From assembly GCA_028571685.1 (NCBI GenBank), contig CM053140.1, positions 26,517,501-26,581,500 of the forward strand: 64,000 bases of DNA. Reading direction: 5' to 3'. Below the pieces are notes generated by a model. It ran no database searches and was not told where the DNA came from. It saw nothing but the letters and a program-made list of their open reading frames with translations. How positions within the stretch are numbered: position 1 is the first letter of the stretch; each line of letters starts with the position of its first letter. The position numbers were made by a program, and so were the translations under genes. The DNA is from Heterohyrax brucei. Lineage: Eukaryota > Chordata > Mammalia > Hyracoidea > Procaviidae. Shown here piece by piece: positions 1 through 10,945 of the stretch.

Positions 1-476
1 TGACTCCACGTCTCTTGTCTTTTCTTGGACAGCCCCATTAAAGGGGTCACCCAGTGTGTGGCTGTGGGGTGACAGTCCCCTCATCACAGTGCCCTGGGGA
101 CCCTCCCACATTGCTGTGTCTGTTGCCAGAAGGTTCCTGATCACTGCTGTGCATGGCAGTGCTGTGGATGCGCAGAGGAGTATCAGGCCATCCTCCTGTG
201 ATGACGCCTTGCTGTGCTGGGTGCCCACCCAGCAGTTAAGGGTGCCTGTGGCCCTGTCTGGAGGCCTGAGAGTCTTCCTGTACCTCCGCCCATCCCTCAG
301 CATAGCTCCATGGCCAGGGTCTGCCCCCCACCAACTGTGGAACCCATCCCCATGCCCACTGTAGGCGCCCCTGTGAGCCCACGAGGTGTCCTCCCCTCAG
401 AGCTGTCCCTGTCCCACCTCCTGCCCCAGAGCCCCGTGTCACTGCATGCTTTACCTCCCCACCTTTCCCCCAACAG
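1..476 (+). other. SIN3B intron, no exon seen
   Basis: This is intronic sequence upstream of the first visible exon. It ends in a pyrimidine-rich acceptor tract (ccccaacag at 468-476). I see no coding block or recognisable repeat here. Confidence 0.6.
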
Positions 477-715
477 CTGGACGTTGTCCTGGAGACCAAC
501 CTGGCCACAATCCGAGTGCTGGAAAGTGTGCAGAAGAAGTTGTCTCGCATGGCCCCTGAGGACCAGGACAAGTTCCGTCTAGATGACTGCTTGGGTGGAG
601 CCTCCGAAGTCATCCAGCGGCGTGCCATCTACCGCATTTATGGTGACAAGGCCCCCGAGATCATTGAGAGCCTCAAGAAGAATCCTGCCAATGCCGTGCC
701 CGTCGTCCTCAAGAG
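477..715 (+). CDS. SIN3B: SIN3B exon: end of HDAC-interaction domain
   Basis: The acceptor is ccaacag|CTGGAC and the donor AAGAG|gtggcc. The exon starts in phase 0 and ends two bases into an Arg codon (AG|G). It encodes 79 full codons including [16 protein letters not shown] and [20 protein letters not shown], the helical part of the region that contacts HDAC1/2. Confidence 0.95.
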
Positions 716-3700
716 GTGGCCTGCCTGTGGGCCCTGGCCCCTCACTGCCCAAATCAGCTCCTTACAGGGAAACCCCGTTAACAGCCATCCATGCCCTTCT
801 AGAATTTTCCCCATATACATGATCACATATCAGCATGGGCAAATAGTTATTCCCCAGTGTGATGGGGGTTGTTCTGTAGCACAGCTTGCTTGGGCTTTTT
901 TTGGTAGACTTACTTTGTTAGAGCAGCTTCAGGTTTTTAGAAAAACTGCAGAAAGTACAGCGAGTTCCACATGCCCTCCCCTTCCCCCTACACACAGTTT
1001 CCTCCGTTACTGGCGTCTGGCCTCCCTGTGGCACATTTGTTACAACTGATGATCCTTTCTGGATCGCTTATTACTAACTCAAGTTCATAGTTTCAAGTAG
1101 GGTTCATTGTTGGTCCTTCTCAGCCCTGTGGGTTTGACAAATGCATAATGTCACATGCCCACCATTAGAGTGTCTTAGAGTTTCACTGCCCTAAGCCCTA
1201 AAAGTGTTCTTGGCTCCGTGAGTTTGTCCTTTCTCCTTCATCCTAAAAGCCTGGCGACCACTGACCCTTCCTGTGTCGCTGTAGTGCTGCCGTTTCTGGA
1301 ACATTGTACAGTTGGAATCACACAGTGTGGGTTTTTCAGGCTGACTGCTAACTCAGTGACATACATACAGGATTCCGCTGAATCTTCTTGTTACTCAACG
1401 GCTGGGTCTTTTAATGGCCAGATAACACTCATGTGGGTGGGTATCCACAGTTTTTCTGTCTACTCAGTAACTCTCAGTCATACACCTTGGGATCCTTTCT
1501 ACTCTGGGGAGCTGGTATCAGTTACAGGATGGCTTTAATGAGGAAGACAGCCCCTTCCCTCAAGGGACCGAAAACCCCTCAAGGAGCCTGTTAGCAGCTG
1601 GTCCATGGAGGGATCAGCACTGGGCCAGGACAGGGTGGGTCTCAGGAGGCAGTGACATTAGAGAAACTGCTGGCCACCTTCACTGAGCCCCTACCCACGC
1701 CCCAACAGGCTGAAGGCCAAGGAGGAGGAGTGGCGAGAGGCACAGCGTGGCTTCAACAAGGTGTGGCGGGAGCAGTATGAGAAGGCCTACCTCAAGTCCC
1801 TCGACCACCAGGCCGTGAACTTCAAGCAGAACGACACCAAAGCCCTGCGTTCCAAGAGTCTGCTTAATGAGATTGAGAGTGTGTATGATGAGGTGGGCCG
1901 CCTCTTCCTAAGCCACACAGGCCAGTGATGTCACTCCCACAGGGCTCGGGGACAAGGGGCAGGGATGTGGTCTCCAGCCTGGACCAGCACCCTGCAGGGT
2001 CCCAGCGACTCCCCAGTCATTGAACAGCATATACTGTCTTCTAGCCGGCTGTCTTTGTTTCTCGCTCTGTTTCTGGGTAGAAGTCTGTGTGGGTGGCCAT
2101 CACAGGGTGGCGTCAGGGCTGCAGCAGTTGTGTGGTCGGGGATCCTCCTGGTCCCTGGCTTCCTGCCTGCCTCACGCCCCTGTCCTGCTGTCCCACAGCA
2201 CCAGGAGCAGCACTCCGAGGGCCGCAGTGCCCCCTCCAGTGAGCCGCACCTCATCTTCGTCTATGAGGACCGGCAGGTCCTGGAGGACGCGGCGGCCCTG
2301 GTCAGCTACTATGTCGCACGGCAGCCGGCTATCCAAAAGGAGGACCAAGCCACCATCCAGCAGCTGCTGCACCAGTTTGTGCCCAGCCTCTTCTTCTCGC
2401 AGCCACTGGACCCTGGCGCCTCTGAGGACTCGGCTGACGAGGACCGAGAGGGTACCCGGGGCTCAGGCACGGAGCCTGGTGAGCATAAGCGGCCCGGGGC
2501 ACCCGGCGGCCCCCTGGAGGAGAAGGGGCCCCCTGGGGACGGCCCTGCAGCTGGGCCACAACCCACACCCCTGGACGACGTCTACAGCCTCTTCTTTGCC
2601 AACAACAACTGGTACTTCTTCCTGCGCCTGCACCAGACGCTGTGCGCACGGCTGCTCAAGCTCTACCGCCAGGCGCAGAAGCAGCTGCTGGAGTACCGGG
2701 CCGAGAAGGAGCGCGAGCGGCTGCTGTGCGAGGGCCGGCGCGAGCGCGGCGGCGACCCCGCCATGGAGCTGCGGCTGAAGCAGCCCAGTAAGCCGGGGGC
2801 GGGCGGCGGACGGCCAGCCAGCCAGGTGGCGGGGGCGGGGCGTGGCCTGCAGTGCGCCCGGTGGCTCCTGTCAGAGCCGTCGGCGGCAGGGTTCCCTAAC
2901 TTCTCACCGCCCCCCCAGTCATGGGTGGCAGCAGGTGGCAGAGGTAGTTCAGAGAGACGTGTACACCCCTCAGTCCCAAGCAGTGGCTCTCTGCAGCTGG
3001 GGTGCAGGGTCAGACTAGGGACTTGGCCTCAGATATTGCTGTGGGCCAAGTGCAGGCAGCTGTGTCCCTGGGCACTTGTGTCCCAGGCATTAGTTACATC
3101 ACCATTTCTACCAGACAGGCATGTTCTTGTGTACTTAGGTCCAGGGTGGATCGTGTCACCAACACCACAGGCAGGACCTGTGTTGCATGACTGAGCCTTG
3201 GGCGATGGGGTAGTGGGGACCGGGCCGCTGTCACTCACAGAGATTGCAGGCATCTGGGCAGGGTGGCTGTAGGGAATGCAGGCTTGGTGGACCACCTCAG
3301 GCCCAGCTGCTCTGAGCAGGCCTGTGGGGTGTGGCTTATGTTGGCGGTCCCGGCCGCCCGACGAGAATAAAGGGCAGCTGCTGTCCTCCCCCAGGTGAGG
3401 TGGAGCTGGAGGAGTACTACCCAGCCTTCCTGGACATGGTGCGGAGCCTCCTGGAGGGCAACATCGACCCCACGCAGTATGAGGACGCCTTGCGTGAGAT
3501 GTTCACCATCCACGCCTACATCGGCTTCACCATGGACAAGCTGGTGCAGAACATCGCGCGACAGGTGAGCTCTGTGGGCGGAGCCGCCAGCCCCAACCCT
3601 TCTCTTTGTCACTCGCAACCTTTAAAGTAAAACTCAAATAACGTGGGGCCCTGCTGGCACAGAGGTTCGGAGCTCAGCCTGTTAACCACAAGTTTGGCAG

Positions 3701-6700
3701 TTCATACCCACCAGCCGTTCCTTGGAAACCTATAGGGGAGTTCATTTGTGTCCTTTGGGTCACTGTGAAGTGCAGTTGTACATCTACCACTTCTCTCTAG
3801 TTCCAGAGCAGTCCTGCCATCCCCCGAAATAAGACGCGTCAGCAGTCTTCCCTATCCACTGCCCCAGCCCCAGGCGACCACTAACCCACTTCCTGTCAGT
3901 GGACTAAGCTGTTCTGTGCGTTTCTTGGAAACAGAACCAGATGTTGTGTGGCTGTTTGTGTGTGACTTCTCTGCCTCGGCATGCTGCTTTTGAGGTTCAG
4001 CCATGCTGTAGCCTTTGTCGGTGCTGCTTGCGTTTTGTATAGTTGTGTCAGTGACGAGGAAACACCAACTTTTGTCCTATACAATTCAATGATGTCAGGT
4101 ACATGTTGTGTGACCATCATCATCATCGCTTTCCCAAAGTTTCCGTTACCCCAAACAGAAGCTCAGTGCCCCGCAAACAGTGACTCCCCATCTCCCTGTC
4201 CCTCACGTCCGCCTTGGTAACTTGGTATCTCTACACTTGCTTCTCCTACAAGATGTTTCACGTAAGTGGAATCGTCTGATACTCGTCTTTTTTCAGCTTC
4301 TTCTGCTCAGCATAACGCCTTCATGATTCCTCCCTGGGGGTGTATCAGCGCTTCATCCCTGCCCACAGCTGAGTCGTATCCCATCATGTGGATGGACCTC
4401 GCTGTGTTAATCCATTACCTTTGGGGGGACACTGGGGTTGTCTTCACCTCTTGGCTGCTGTGAACAGTGCTCTTTGGGGTCCCAGCCAACAAACCTTTCT
4501 GGAAGGTACTTGACAGCGTGTAAAAAGTCTTAACTTTCTTCTGAGGGTATCACAGATTTAGCACATTGAGTGTGTACAAAGTAGTGTTGTTCACAGAAAC
4601 AGTGGCAGTGTCTAGAGAGTTGTGGGTCTGCATGTGTCAGGTGCTGTGCCTGAGGTGTGGCTTGGGACCCATGGGAGTGACCTTGGAGAGGCTGTCTGTC
4701 TTCTGGGTGCACATTCTCATGGTAGGGGCATGCTGGGACCCGTTAGCTGGGTAGGTAGCAAGGAATGGGAGGTCCCAGGCAGCCCATGCTGCATATCCCC
4801 AATACCTCACAAGGCTGAACCCTGTTGAGTCCTGGACGTCGTGACTGTGAAGGTCCCACTCCAGCCTCTGCTCCTTCTACTGGTACAGCTGCCCTTTTTT
4901 GGTTGACAGTAGGGGTCTGTCTGTGTCTTCTAGTTGCAAGATCGTGCCAGAAGCAGGGGGCTTAGTTTCCAGTACCTTGGGCTCAGGCTAGGACCCCTGG
5001 GCTGGGCATTGAACCTAGCGTGTGTCTGTAGAAATTCCACAGCCCTGGGATGGCCCCAGGTAGGTTGGGCTGCGTGTGCAGGTGCCATTGTGTGGGGAGC
5101 TCTGAGTCCCTGAGTTTGTACTGACTTGTCCAAGGCCCATGGCTCAACCTGATCCATCTCTATGTCCATGCTCACGTCCTCATATACAGCTAGATGGAGA
5201 CGGGATTAAAGCCCACTTGTAGCTGGACAGGAAGGGAAACAAGCGTCTGCACCAGCACTGCTCGAGGGACTCGGCCTTCCAGTCTGCCACCCACGTGTGC
5301 TGACGTGCTTTATTGGGTTTGGGGGGTCATGTTGGGGGTACATCCAGGGTGGGGTTGGTGGGTTTGGTTGCGACAGGTTTGGGGTTGAGACAGGATTTTG
5401 TGGAGTTGGTTAGATTATTGGGGTTGGGTTGGATTGTTTGGGGTGGGTTGGAATTGGGGTCATATTGGGATGGGATTGAGTTGGGTTGGGTTGGGTTGGG
5501 TTGGATGGTTGAAGTTGGGTAGAGTTGGGTTGATGAGGTTGGGGTTGGGGTCAGGTTGGGTGGGGTTGGATTGGACATTGGGGCTGAGTTGTGTTGGGTT
5601 GGTTTGAGTTGGATCACATGTCAGGTGAGGTGTTGGGTCACATTGCACACAGTGCTGAGGTCACCCTCTGCAACTAGATTTGGCTCCTGACCTTCATTCC
5701 TACCTCAGGGCTGTTCCATTGGGACCTGGGTAGGGCAGGATATCCTGTTTCCACAGGAGATGGGGTGGTGGGCTTCCCTGCTAGCCTGGCAGGCACCCAC
5801 CCTTCCTTTCTCCCTCCCCCCAAGCTGCACCATCTGGTGAGCGATGACGTCTGTCTGAAGGTGGTGGAGCTCTACCTGAACGAGAAGAAGCGTGGGGCTG
5901 CTGGTGGGAACCTGTCCTCACGGTGTGTCCGTGCTGCTCGCGAGACCAGCTACCAGTGGAGGGCAGAGCGGTGCATGGCTGATGAGAACTGCTTCAAGGT
6001 GAGTGGGGGTTGGGGGAGCAAGAGTCAGAGGGCAAGGAAGGGCCCCAGCACAAGGCTAGAGTCAGACCTGCCTGGCAGGCGTGGACACCATGTACCGTGC
6101 GCCCAGCGCCCGGGCTCCCTGTCACTGGCTCCAGCCACACATGGCGCCGTGAGGAGGCCCAGGGGCTGCAGTACCGTGTGCTGGGCTGTTCAGGGGCTTT
6201 AGGCAGTTTGTGTGACCTGTCCCCAGGTGATGTTCCTCCAGCGCAAAGGGCAAGTGATCATGACCATCGAGCTCTTGGACACGGAGGAGGCACAGACAGA
6301 CGACCCTGTGGAGGTGCAGGTCAGTGTGGGGCCCCCAAAATGTCCCTGCCACACCATGCTCTCCAGGTAGGCGTTCACGAGGAAGTCCCAGTGGGTAGGG
6401 GCTGGTGTCCACGATGAGGGACCATGCCCAGGCATGGGGAGTCACAGCGCCTTCCCCCTCACCCGGCAGCACCTGTCAAGCTACGTGGAGCAGTACGTGG
6501 GCACAGAGGGCACTGCCAGCTCACCAAGCGAGGGTTTCCTGCTGAAGCCAGTGTTCCTGCAGAGGTGAGGGGACCTGTCCACACAGGTGACAGGGCTGGG
6601 GCACCAGAGGAAAGGGGCTCAGCCCAAGGCCTCAGAGGCTTGGAGTAGAAGCTGCTCAAAGTGGAAGGATTAGACCATAGGAGCAGGGCCAGGCTGAGGA

Positions 6701-7963
6701 GATGGACTTGGGGCCCAGATCCATGGGGGCTGGAGGTGGGTGTTTGTGTCTGGAGGGGGCTGAGTGCTGGGGGCAGACAGCCTAGAGGGCACCTAGGGGA
6801 CTGGACCCTTCCCATGAGGTAGGAGAGGGTAGTAGTACCTGAGACGAGGATAGGATCACGGTGCAGAAGGGTGCTGGAGGGAAGAAAAACCCCAAAACCT
6901 TGGCTGTTGCGTTGGTTCCAACTCCTGGTGACCCTATAGGATAGTGGAACTGGTACGTACGTTTTCCCGGGACCCCTGGGTGGGTGCCAACTGCTCACCT
7001 CTTGTTTAGCAGCTGCAGGTCTTAAACCATTCTGCCACCAGGCCTTCTGAGAGGGAGGAAGCCTGAGCCTGGTTTCCCAAAGGGTGGAAGCAGGTGGGGC
7101 CAGTCCTGGGTGGAGTGTGCCCACAGTAGGAGCACAGGAATGGGGCGGTTGGGGTATGGGGGCCAAACAGCAGGAGCACTGGTGTCCTGGTGTGGTCCTG
7201 GCTGGGCCAGCAGTCTGGGGTCCTTGCTGCAGCTTGTGTCTCCCCTGCTCCTAGGGTTGGGCGTTTTACAGTGCCTTGTGACCATGGGACCCTCTCACCT
7301 GTGGGCCTCGGTCCACTCCCTATAGGCCACTCAGTGCCTCTGCTGGGGCGACCTCTCTGGGTGGCGGCCTACGGGCAGGTGTCTGGCACTGCCTCTCCAG
7401 CGCATCCCTTTGGCAGGAACCTCAGGAAGTTCCGGCGGTGGCAGTGCGCACAGGTCCGCGCACTGCGCAGCGAGGCCAAGGGCACGTGGAGGCGGCTGGT
7501 GGGGGTGGAGAGTGCCTGCAGCGTGGACTGCCGCTTCCGGCTCAGCACACACAAGATGATGTTCATTGTCAACTCAGAGGACTACATGTACCGCCGCGGT
7601 GCCCTCGGCCGCGCCAAGCAGGTGCTGTGCCCCCGCCTGCCTCCTGGGGTCCACCTTCCCTACCCAGGTCCCTGGGACCCTCCCCATGTGCCTGGGTGCC
7701 TGGCTGCCCTGACCCCTGCCCTGTCTCTCCAGGTCCAGCCTCTGGTGCTGCTGCGGCACCACCAGCACTTTGCAGCCTGGCACGGGCGCTGGCTGGAGGA
7801 CCACGTGCCCGTGGAGGCGGCCAGCCTGGTGCGCGACTGGCTGATGGGTGAGGAGGACGAGGACCTGGTGCCGTGCAAGACGCTGTGTGAGACAGTGCGT
7901 GTGCACGGACTCTCCGTGACTCGCTACCGTGTGCAGTACAGCCGGCGCCCTGCCTCTCCCTGA
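477..7963 (+). CDS. SIN3B: SIN3B, last nine coding exons (gene enters from left)
   Basis: SIN3B is a nuclear scaffold with no enzymatic activity. It bridges DNA-bound repressors to HDAC1/2 and associated chromatin readers. Nine exons join in frame: 477-715, 1709-1892, 2199-2787, 3395-3564, 5825-5998, 6227-6319, 6470-6564, 7417-7621 and 7733-7963. Every intron boundary is AG/GT and all codon phases match. The product runs from the end of the HDAC-interaction domain ([18 protein letters not shown]) through the conserved Sin3 C-terminal region ([37 protein letters not shown]) to the C-terminus YSRRPASP. These strings agree with human SIN3B as I remember it. The PAH domains and 5' exons lie outside the window. 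Paralogue SIN3A is less likely because the linker in the third exon and the C-terminus are SIN3B-like. F2RL3 downstream fits the human gene order. Confidence 0.96.
1120..1520 (-). repeat. Old L1M 3'-end fragment in SIN3B intron
   Basis: The sequence resembles the antisense 3' region of old L1 elements, with phrases such as 'ggaatcacacagtgtgg' and 'ctgggtcttttaatggcc'. It is heavily diverged. Confidence 0.45.
1709..1892 (+). CDS. SIN3B: SIN3B exon: [15 protein letters not shown] block
   Basis: The acceptor is ccaacag|GCTGAAG, which completes the split Arg codon, and the donor is GATGAG|gtgggc. It encodes [19 protein letters not shown] and [14 protein letters not shown], among the most conserved Sin3 stretches, and ends in phase 0. 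Confidence 0.95.
2199..2787 (+). CDS. SIN3B: SIN3B exon: acidic linker plus start of Sin3 C-terminal domain
   Basis: This is the longest exon seen (589 bp), with acceptor tcccacag|CACCAG and donor CAGCCCA|gtaagc. It encodes an opening conserved block ([20 protein letters not shown]). An acidic, Gly/Pro-rich linker of about 70 residues follows, which is the least conserved part of the protein. The exon then encodes [20 protein letters not shown] and a charged helix ([19 protein letters not shown]). It ends one base into a Ser codon. Confidence 0.95.
3395..3564 (+). CDS. SIN3B: SIN3B exon: [14 protein letters not shown] block
   Basis: The acceptor is cccccag|GTGAGG and the donor GACAG|gtgagc. 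The first two bases finish the Ser codon. It encodes [20 protein letters not shown] and [20 protein letters not shown], the helical core of the Sin3 C-terminal domain. Confidence 0.95.
3643..3790 (+). repeat. AfroSINE copy, degraded
   Basis: The sequence follows the tRNA-derived head of AfroSINE ('gcacagaggttcggagctca', 'ggcagttcatacccaccag') and 'ccttggaaacctatagggga'. The 3' half is poor. Confidence 0.7.
3791..4500 (-). repeat. L1M 3'-end fragment
   Basis: This is an antisense L1 3' end like that found across placental mammals. Landmarks are 'gcgaccactaacccacttcc', 'gcataacgccttcatgattc' and 'ttggctgctgtgaacagtgc'. Confidence 0.6.
5313..5620 (+). repeat. G-rich TTGGG/TTGGGG minisatellite
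   Basis: About 300 bp of the SIN3B intron between the exons at 3395 and 5825 are almost purely G and T, built from TTGGG and GTTGGGGTTG units. The most regular stretch is 5481-5504. The unit is not the TTAGGG telomere repeat. Confidence 0.9.
5825..5998 (+). CDS. SIN3B: SIN3B exon: [17 protein letters not shown] block
   Basis: The exon has 58 codons in phase 0 with acceptor ccccaag|CTGCAC and donor TTCAAG|gtgagt. It encodes [20 protein letters not shown], followed by a Gly/Arg-rich loop and [17 protein letters not shown]. Confidence 0.95.
6227..6319 (+). CDS. SIN3B: SIN3B exon: [20 protein letters not shown]
   Basis: A 31-codon exon in phase 0, with acceptor tccccag|GTGATG and donor GTGCAG|gtcagt. 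Confidence 0.94.
6470..6564 (+). CDS. SIN3B: SIN3B exon: [10 protein letters not shown] block
   Basis: The acceptor is cccggcag|CACCTG and the donor CAGAG|gtgagg. It encodes [10 protein letters not shown], a short Ser-rich stretch, and [11 protein letters not shown], ending two bases into the Arg codon. Confidence 0.94.
6885..7050 (-). repeat. AfroSINE copy
   Basis: Antisense AfroSINE. Landmarks are 'gttggttccaactcctggtg', 'gaccctataggatagtggaa' and 'attctgccaccaggccttc'. Confidence 0.8.
7417..7621 (+). CDS. SIN3B: SIN3B exon: [20 protein letters not shown]
   Basis: The acceptor is tttggcag|GAACCTC and the donor AAGCAG|gtgctg. It encodes NLRKFRRWQ, then [19 protein letters not shown] and EDYMYRR. 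Compared with the human sequence I recall, the basic run near the start appears one Arg shorter. Confidence 0.94.
7733..7963 (+). CDS. SIN3B: SIN3B terminal coding exon
   Basis: The acceptor is gtctctccag|GTCCAG. There are 76 codons plus TGA at 7961-7963. It encodes [32 protein letters not shown] and the C-terminus [12 protein letters not shown]. Confidence 0.95.
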   Translation, partial: VQPLVLLRHHQHFAAWHGRWLEDHVPVEAASLVRDWLMGEEDEDLVPCKTLCETVRVHGLSVTRYRVQYSRRPASP

Positions 7964-9155
7964 CAGCCCCCTGGATACACCACCCAGGTGTCTTCACAGT
8001 GACTTGCCCCGACCTGGGGCCCAGCCTGTGCCAAACCGACCTGCCTGTACCCAAGCACCTGTCGGTGCTCCGTCCTGGGAACACCTGGATTGACTGCCCT
8101 GAGAAGATGAGACACCAGAGCGACTTTGAGGCTGAGCGGAGCACCATGCAGGGTCTTCAGACTCTGAGTGACAAGAGCCCCCAATCACATGCCACGATGT
8201 GAGGGAGGGCAGCAACACAGACTCCCAGCAGCTGGCCTGCTGTGCTCAGCAGCCCAAACTTCCGGAAGACTCCACTCCACAGGAGAGAAGCTATAGCAGG
8301 GCCTCCACCAGCATCCCTGCTCCCTGGTGTACTGACAGTGAATTTTCTAGAAAGACATACGAGCACACACCTATTTATTCCTTCATGCTCTCCCAGCGAC
8401 ATGGCTTCTGTAGTGGCCTAGTCCTATGGCGTCTTGGAAGTGAAAGCTCTTTGCGACTCTGTGTGCCCGTCTTCTAGCCCCTTCCTGATGCCCGTGCCCT
8501 CACCCTCTGATGGGTGCACACCCAGCTGCCCCGTGGGCTCTTTGTGTTGCCCTATGAGGATGTAGGCCTGAAGGGCTCCAGGGATGCTTGTGCAGACGCC
8601 CATGTCTAGGTGCCAAGAACCTCAGCACATGGAGTTGGCACCAGCTCCTTGTGTATGTCTTGCAGCATCACACCAGAGTGACCTTCCAAGCCCTCCGCCT
8701 CCTGCAGCAGAGCTGTGCCAAATTTGTGGTTTCGCAAAGCAGAGACGTATTTCTAGAAGTTTCCTGTGGAACTTGTGATGCCTTTGACTCGAGGCCTGGG
8801 TGGTTCTGTTACCGGTGTGTTCCGCCCAGGGTCTCATCTGCCCTGGTTTCCCGAGCGTCATCAGGCACTTTGTGAGCACCCTGGTTTTCTAAGAAGGGAA
8901 TTTATCACCGGAATTCTGGACCAGCCCCCTGCCAGCTGTGCCCCCGCTGTGCCTCCTCTTCTGTCTGTCCATCTGTCTCCTACGGAGCCAAGGGGACAGG
9001 GTGGGCAGGGGTGGGGTGCCCCACCCTGCATGCTTCGAGGGGCATCTGCTCCTCCTGGACACTTGCCGTCCTGGGGCTTACACTTCCTTTGCAGCTGTTT
9101 TGAATGTACATTTCCTTTTCTATTTATTTGCACATTAAAGTTAAAAATTAAATAT
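7964..9155 (+). other. SIN3B: SIN3B 3' UTR
   Basis: About 1.2 kb of repeat-free sequence lies between the stop codon and the first good poly(A) signal. The extent is inferred from that signal; the cleavage site is not known. Confidence 0.7.
9134..9139 (+). terminator. SIN3B poly(A) signal ATTAAA
   Basis: ATTAAA lies 1.17 kb past the SIN3B stop in a locally AT-rich stretch. It is the first convincing polyadenylation signal after the coding region. Confidence 0.65.
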
Positions 9156-9159
9156 TGAT

Positions 9160-9612
9160 GTAAAGCCAAGAGGCTCCACCAGTCGTTTGTTGAGAGCAAG
9201 TCCAATGAGTCTGCAAACATCATAGCCCTCAAGCCCCATTGGGGGTGCCACACAGCCTTGTCTGGTCGATGGGGTGGGGTCCCATTTCCTGAGGCCTTGA
9301 ATGGAAGTGGCCCCCAGGTGACAGAGCCCAGCTTTCCCCAAAGGTGACCTTGCCCTAATGCCTATGCCCTCTCCCCAGGGTATGTCTCCTCAGACCACAC
9401 TTTTCATTCTTAGGGAACCATGGAAGTATTTTCTAGAACCGTCCCACAATCAGCGGGACTAACACAGGTTCCTTCCACCCAGGTGTGTGGAGTCTGAATC
9501 CTGATTTATTGCTGGGGGATCTGTAGGGTTTACCACTCCTTGGGGCGTGACCCCCTGTACCAGCCCTGTGCATCCAGCTGTCCTGGATGTGCCAACCACC
9601 AAAAGATGCTGC
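9160..9612. other. Intergenic, nothing recognised
   Basis: Sequence just past the SIN3B poly(A) signal. I see no gene or clear repeat. Confidence 0.5.
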
Positions 9613-9786
9613 ACTTGTCTCAGTCATCCAGTGCCACTGTACAGAAATGCCACAAGTAGGTGGCTTCAACAAATAGGTTTCTTCTCTCACTGTCTGGGAG
9701 ACTGGAAATCCAATCGGCATCAGCTCCAGGGGAAGGTTTTCTCTGAAGCTGGAGAAGGGTCTTGTCCTCAGTCTTCCCCTGGTCTA
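9613..9786 (-). repeat. Truncated MaLR-like LTR
   Basis: It begins with 'gtctcagtcatccagtgcc' and contains 'atcagctccaggggaaggtt' and 'cagtcttcccctggtctagg'. These match the other antisense MaLR-like LTR copies in this window (18215, 28835, 40330). Confidence 0.75.
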
Positions 9787-9900
9787 GGAGCTGTTAGCCA
9801 AAAGGTTGGCAGTTCAAGTCTACCAGGCACTCCTTGGAAACTCTGTCCTGTAGGGTCAGTATGAGTCGGAATTGACTCCACAGCAACAGGTTTAGTTCAG
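9787..9900 (+). repeat. AfroSINE copy, 5'-truncated
   Basis: Begins at 'ttagccaaaaggttggcag' and ends with the tail 'tatgagtcggaattgactcc'. It directly abuts the truncated LTR. Confidence 0.85.
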
Positions 9901-10748
9901 TTTTGCTTTTATCCCACCAGGCCACTGTGCCTGTTCCTGTAGGGGGAGCCCTGGCCCTGGTTGTCTTAGAGACAAACACCCCCATGGGCCTCCCACAGTG
10001 TTCCCTGTGCCCTCTCCCCGGCCTCCCATCTGCTTCCTAGACCACTTGTCTACCCCCAGGGTCTAATACCAGCCCCCTATTCCCTGGCAACAGTTACCTG
10101 ATCCTTCCCAGAACCCATTGCTCTCCCCAGGATCCCTGGCATTCCTGTACCCTCCACATCTGCTATGTACCTGGCAGTGTCCACTGCCCAGCTCACAAGG
10201 GGCTGAGTGGGCAGGTAGAGCTCTGAGGGTCCAGTGAGGGGTCTCAGGGCTGTCCCCAGTTCCCTCCCAACTCAAGAGTCACCAGGGTAGACACAACAGT
10301 TTCCAGGAAGTGCCAAGACCTGGAGGGGAGGCGAGGGAGCAGTCAGGGCCTATGTGACTGGCAGGACTTTGTGGCATCCCCCAAGATTCCTACCTCCTGG
10401 AAGGTGGGCCAGACTGATATGATGGGATCCTGGGAAACAGGACCCATCTCAGTGACCTGGAGGAGCTGGCCTCTAAGACACCTCAGAGAAGGACTGGTGG
10501 GCCATGTGAGCACACTCCCTGTGACAACCTAGGCATGAGTGCAGGGCCCTGTCCCCCCACCCTCCACCCCTCTCAGGAGCCTGCATAAAGGAGTGCAGCC
10601 GACACGTTGACTGCAGTTCCCAGAGCATTGCTGGCCACACTGGATGAGCAGAACCCAGAGCAGAGAGCCAGGTTGAGCCTCGCCAGAACCCCTGACCACA
10701 GAAACTTCAAGATAACAGGATGTTGCTTTACACCACTAAACTCAGGGA
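9901..10748. other. Intergenic, nothing recognised
   Basis: GC-moderate sequence with no recognisable gene. 10370-10560 may be an old LTR or MIR-class remnant, but I cannot assign it. Confidence 0.4.
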
Positions 10749-10945
10749 CTCACTGTACCAGCTGCTGTCATGTCAGCCCCAGCTCACAGCAACCTCTTGT
10801 GCGTCAGAGATGAACCGCTTCATAGTGTCTTCAGTGGCTCAGTTTAGGAAAGTCAACTGCCAGGCCTTTTTTCTGAGACACTTCTAGGGGGACTTGAACT
10901 TTCAGTCTGCAGCCATCTCATTTGCCACTGCACCCCTAAGGACTC
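10749..10945 (-). repeat. AfroSINE copy, diverged
   Basis: Antisense AfroSINE-type sequence ('cccagctcacagcaacctct', 'ccaggccttttttctgaga', 'tttgccactgcacccct'). Confidence 0.6.

Noticed and set aside
236-628. Minus-strand 130-codon frame overlapping the first SIN3B exon
   Set aside because: It is antisense to a confirmed SIN3B exon and has no splice support.
1965-3194. 409-codon open frame as a single exon
   Set aside because: It reads through an acceptor at 2198 and a donor at 2788. Only 2199-2787 is SIN3B, in the phase set by the flanking exons.
5481-5504. Interstitial telomere repeat
   Set aside because: The unit is TTGGG, not TTAGGG, and it grades into irregular G/T sequence.
5327-5648. 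Asn/Pro/Thr-rich proteins on the minus strand
   Set aside because: Low-complexity translation of the TTGGG minisatellite.
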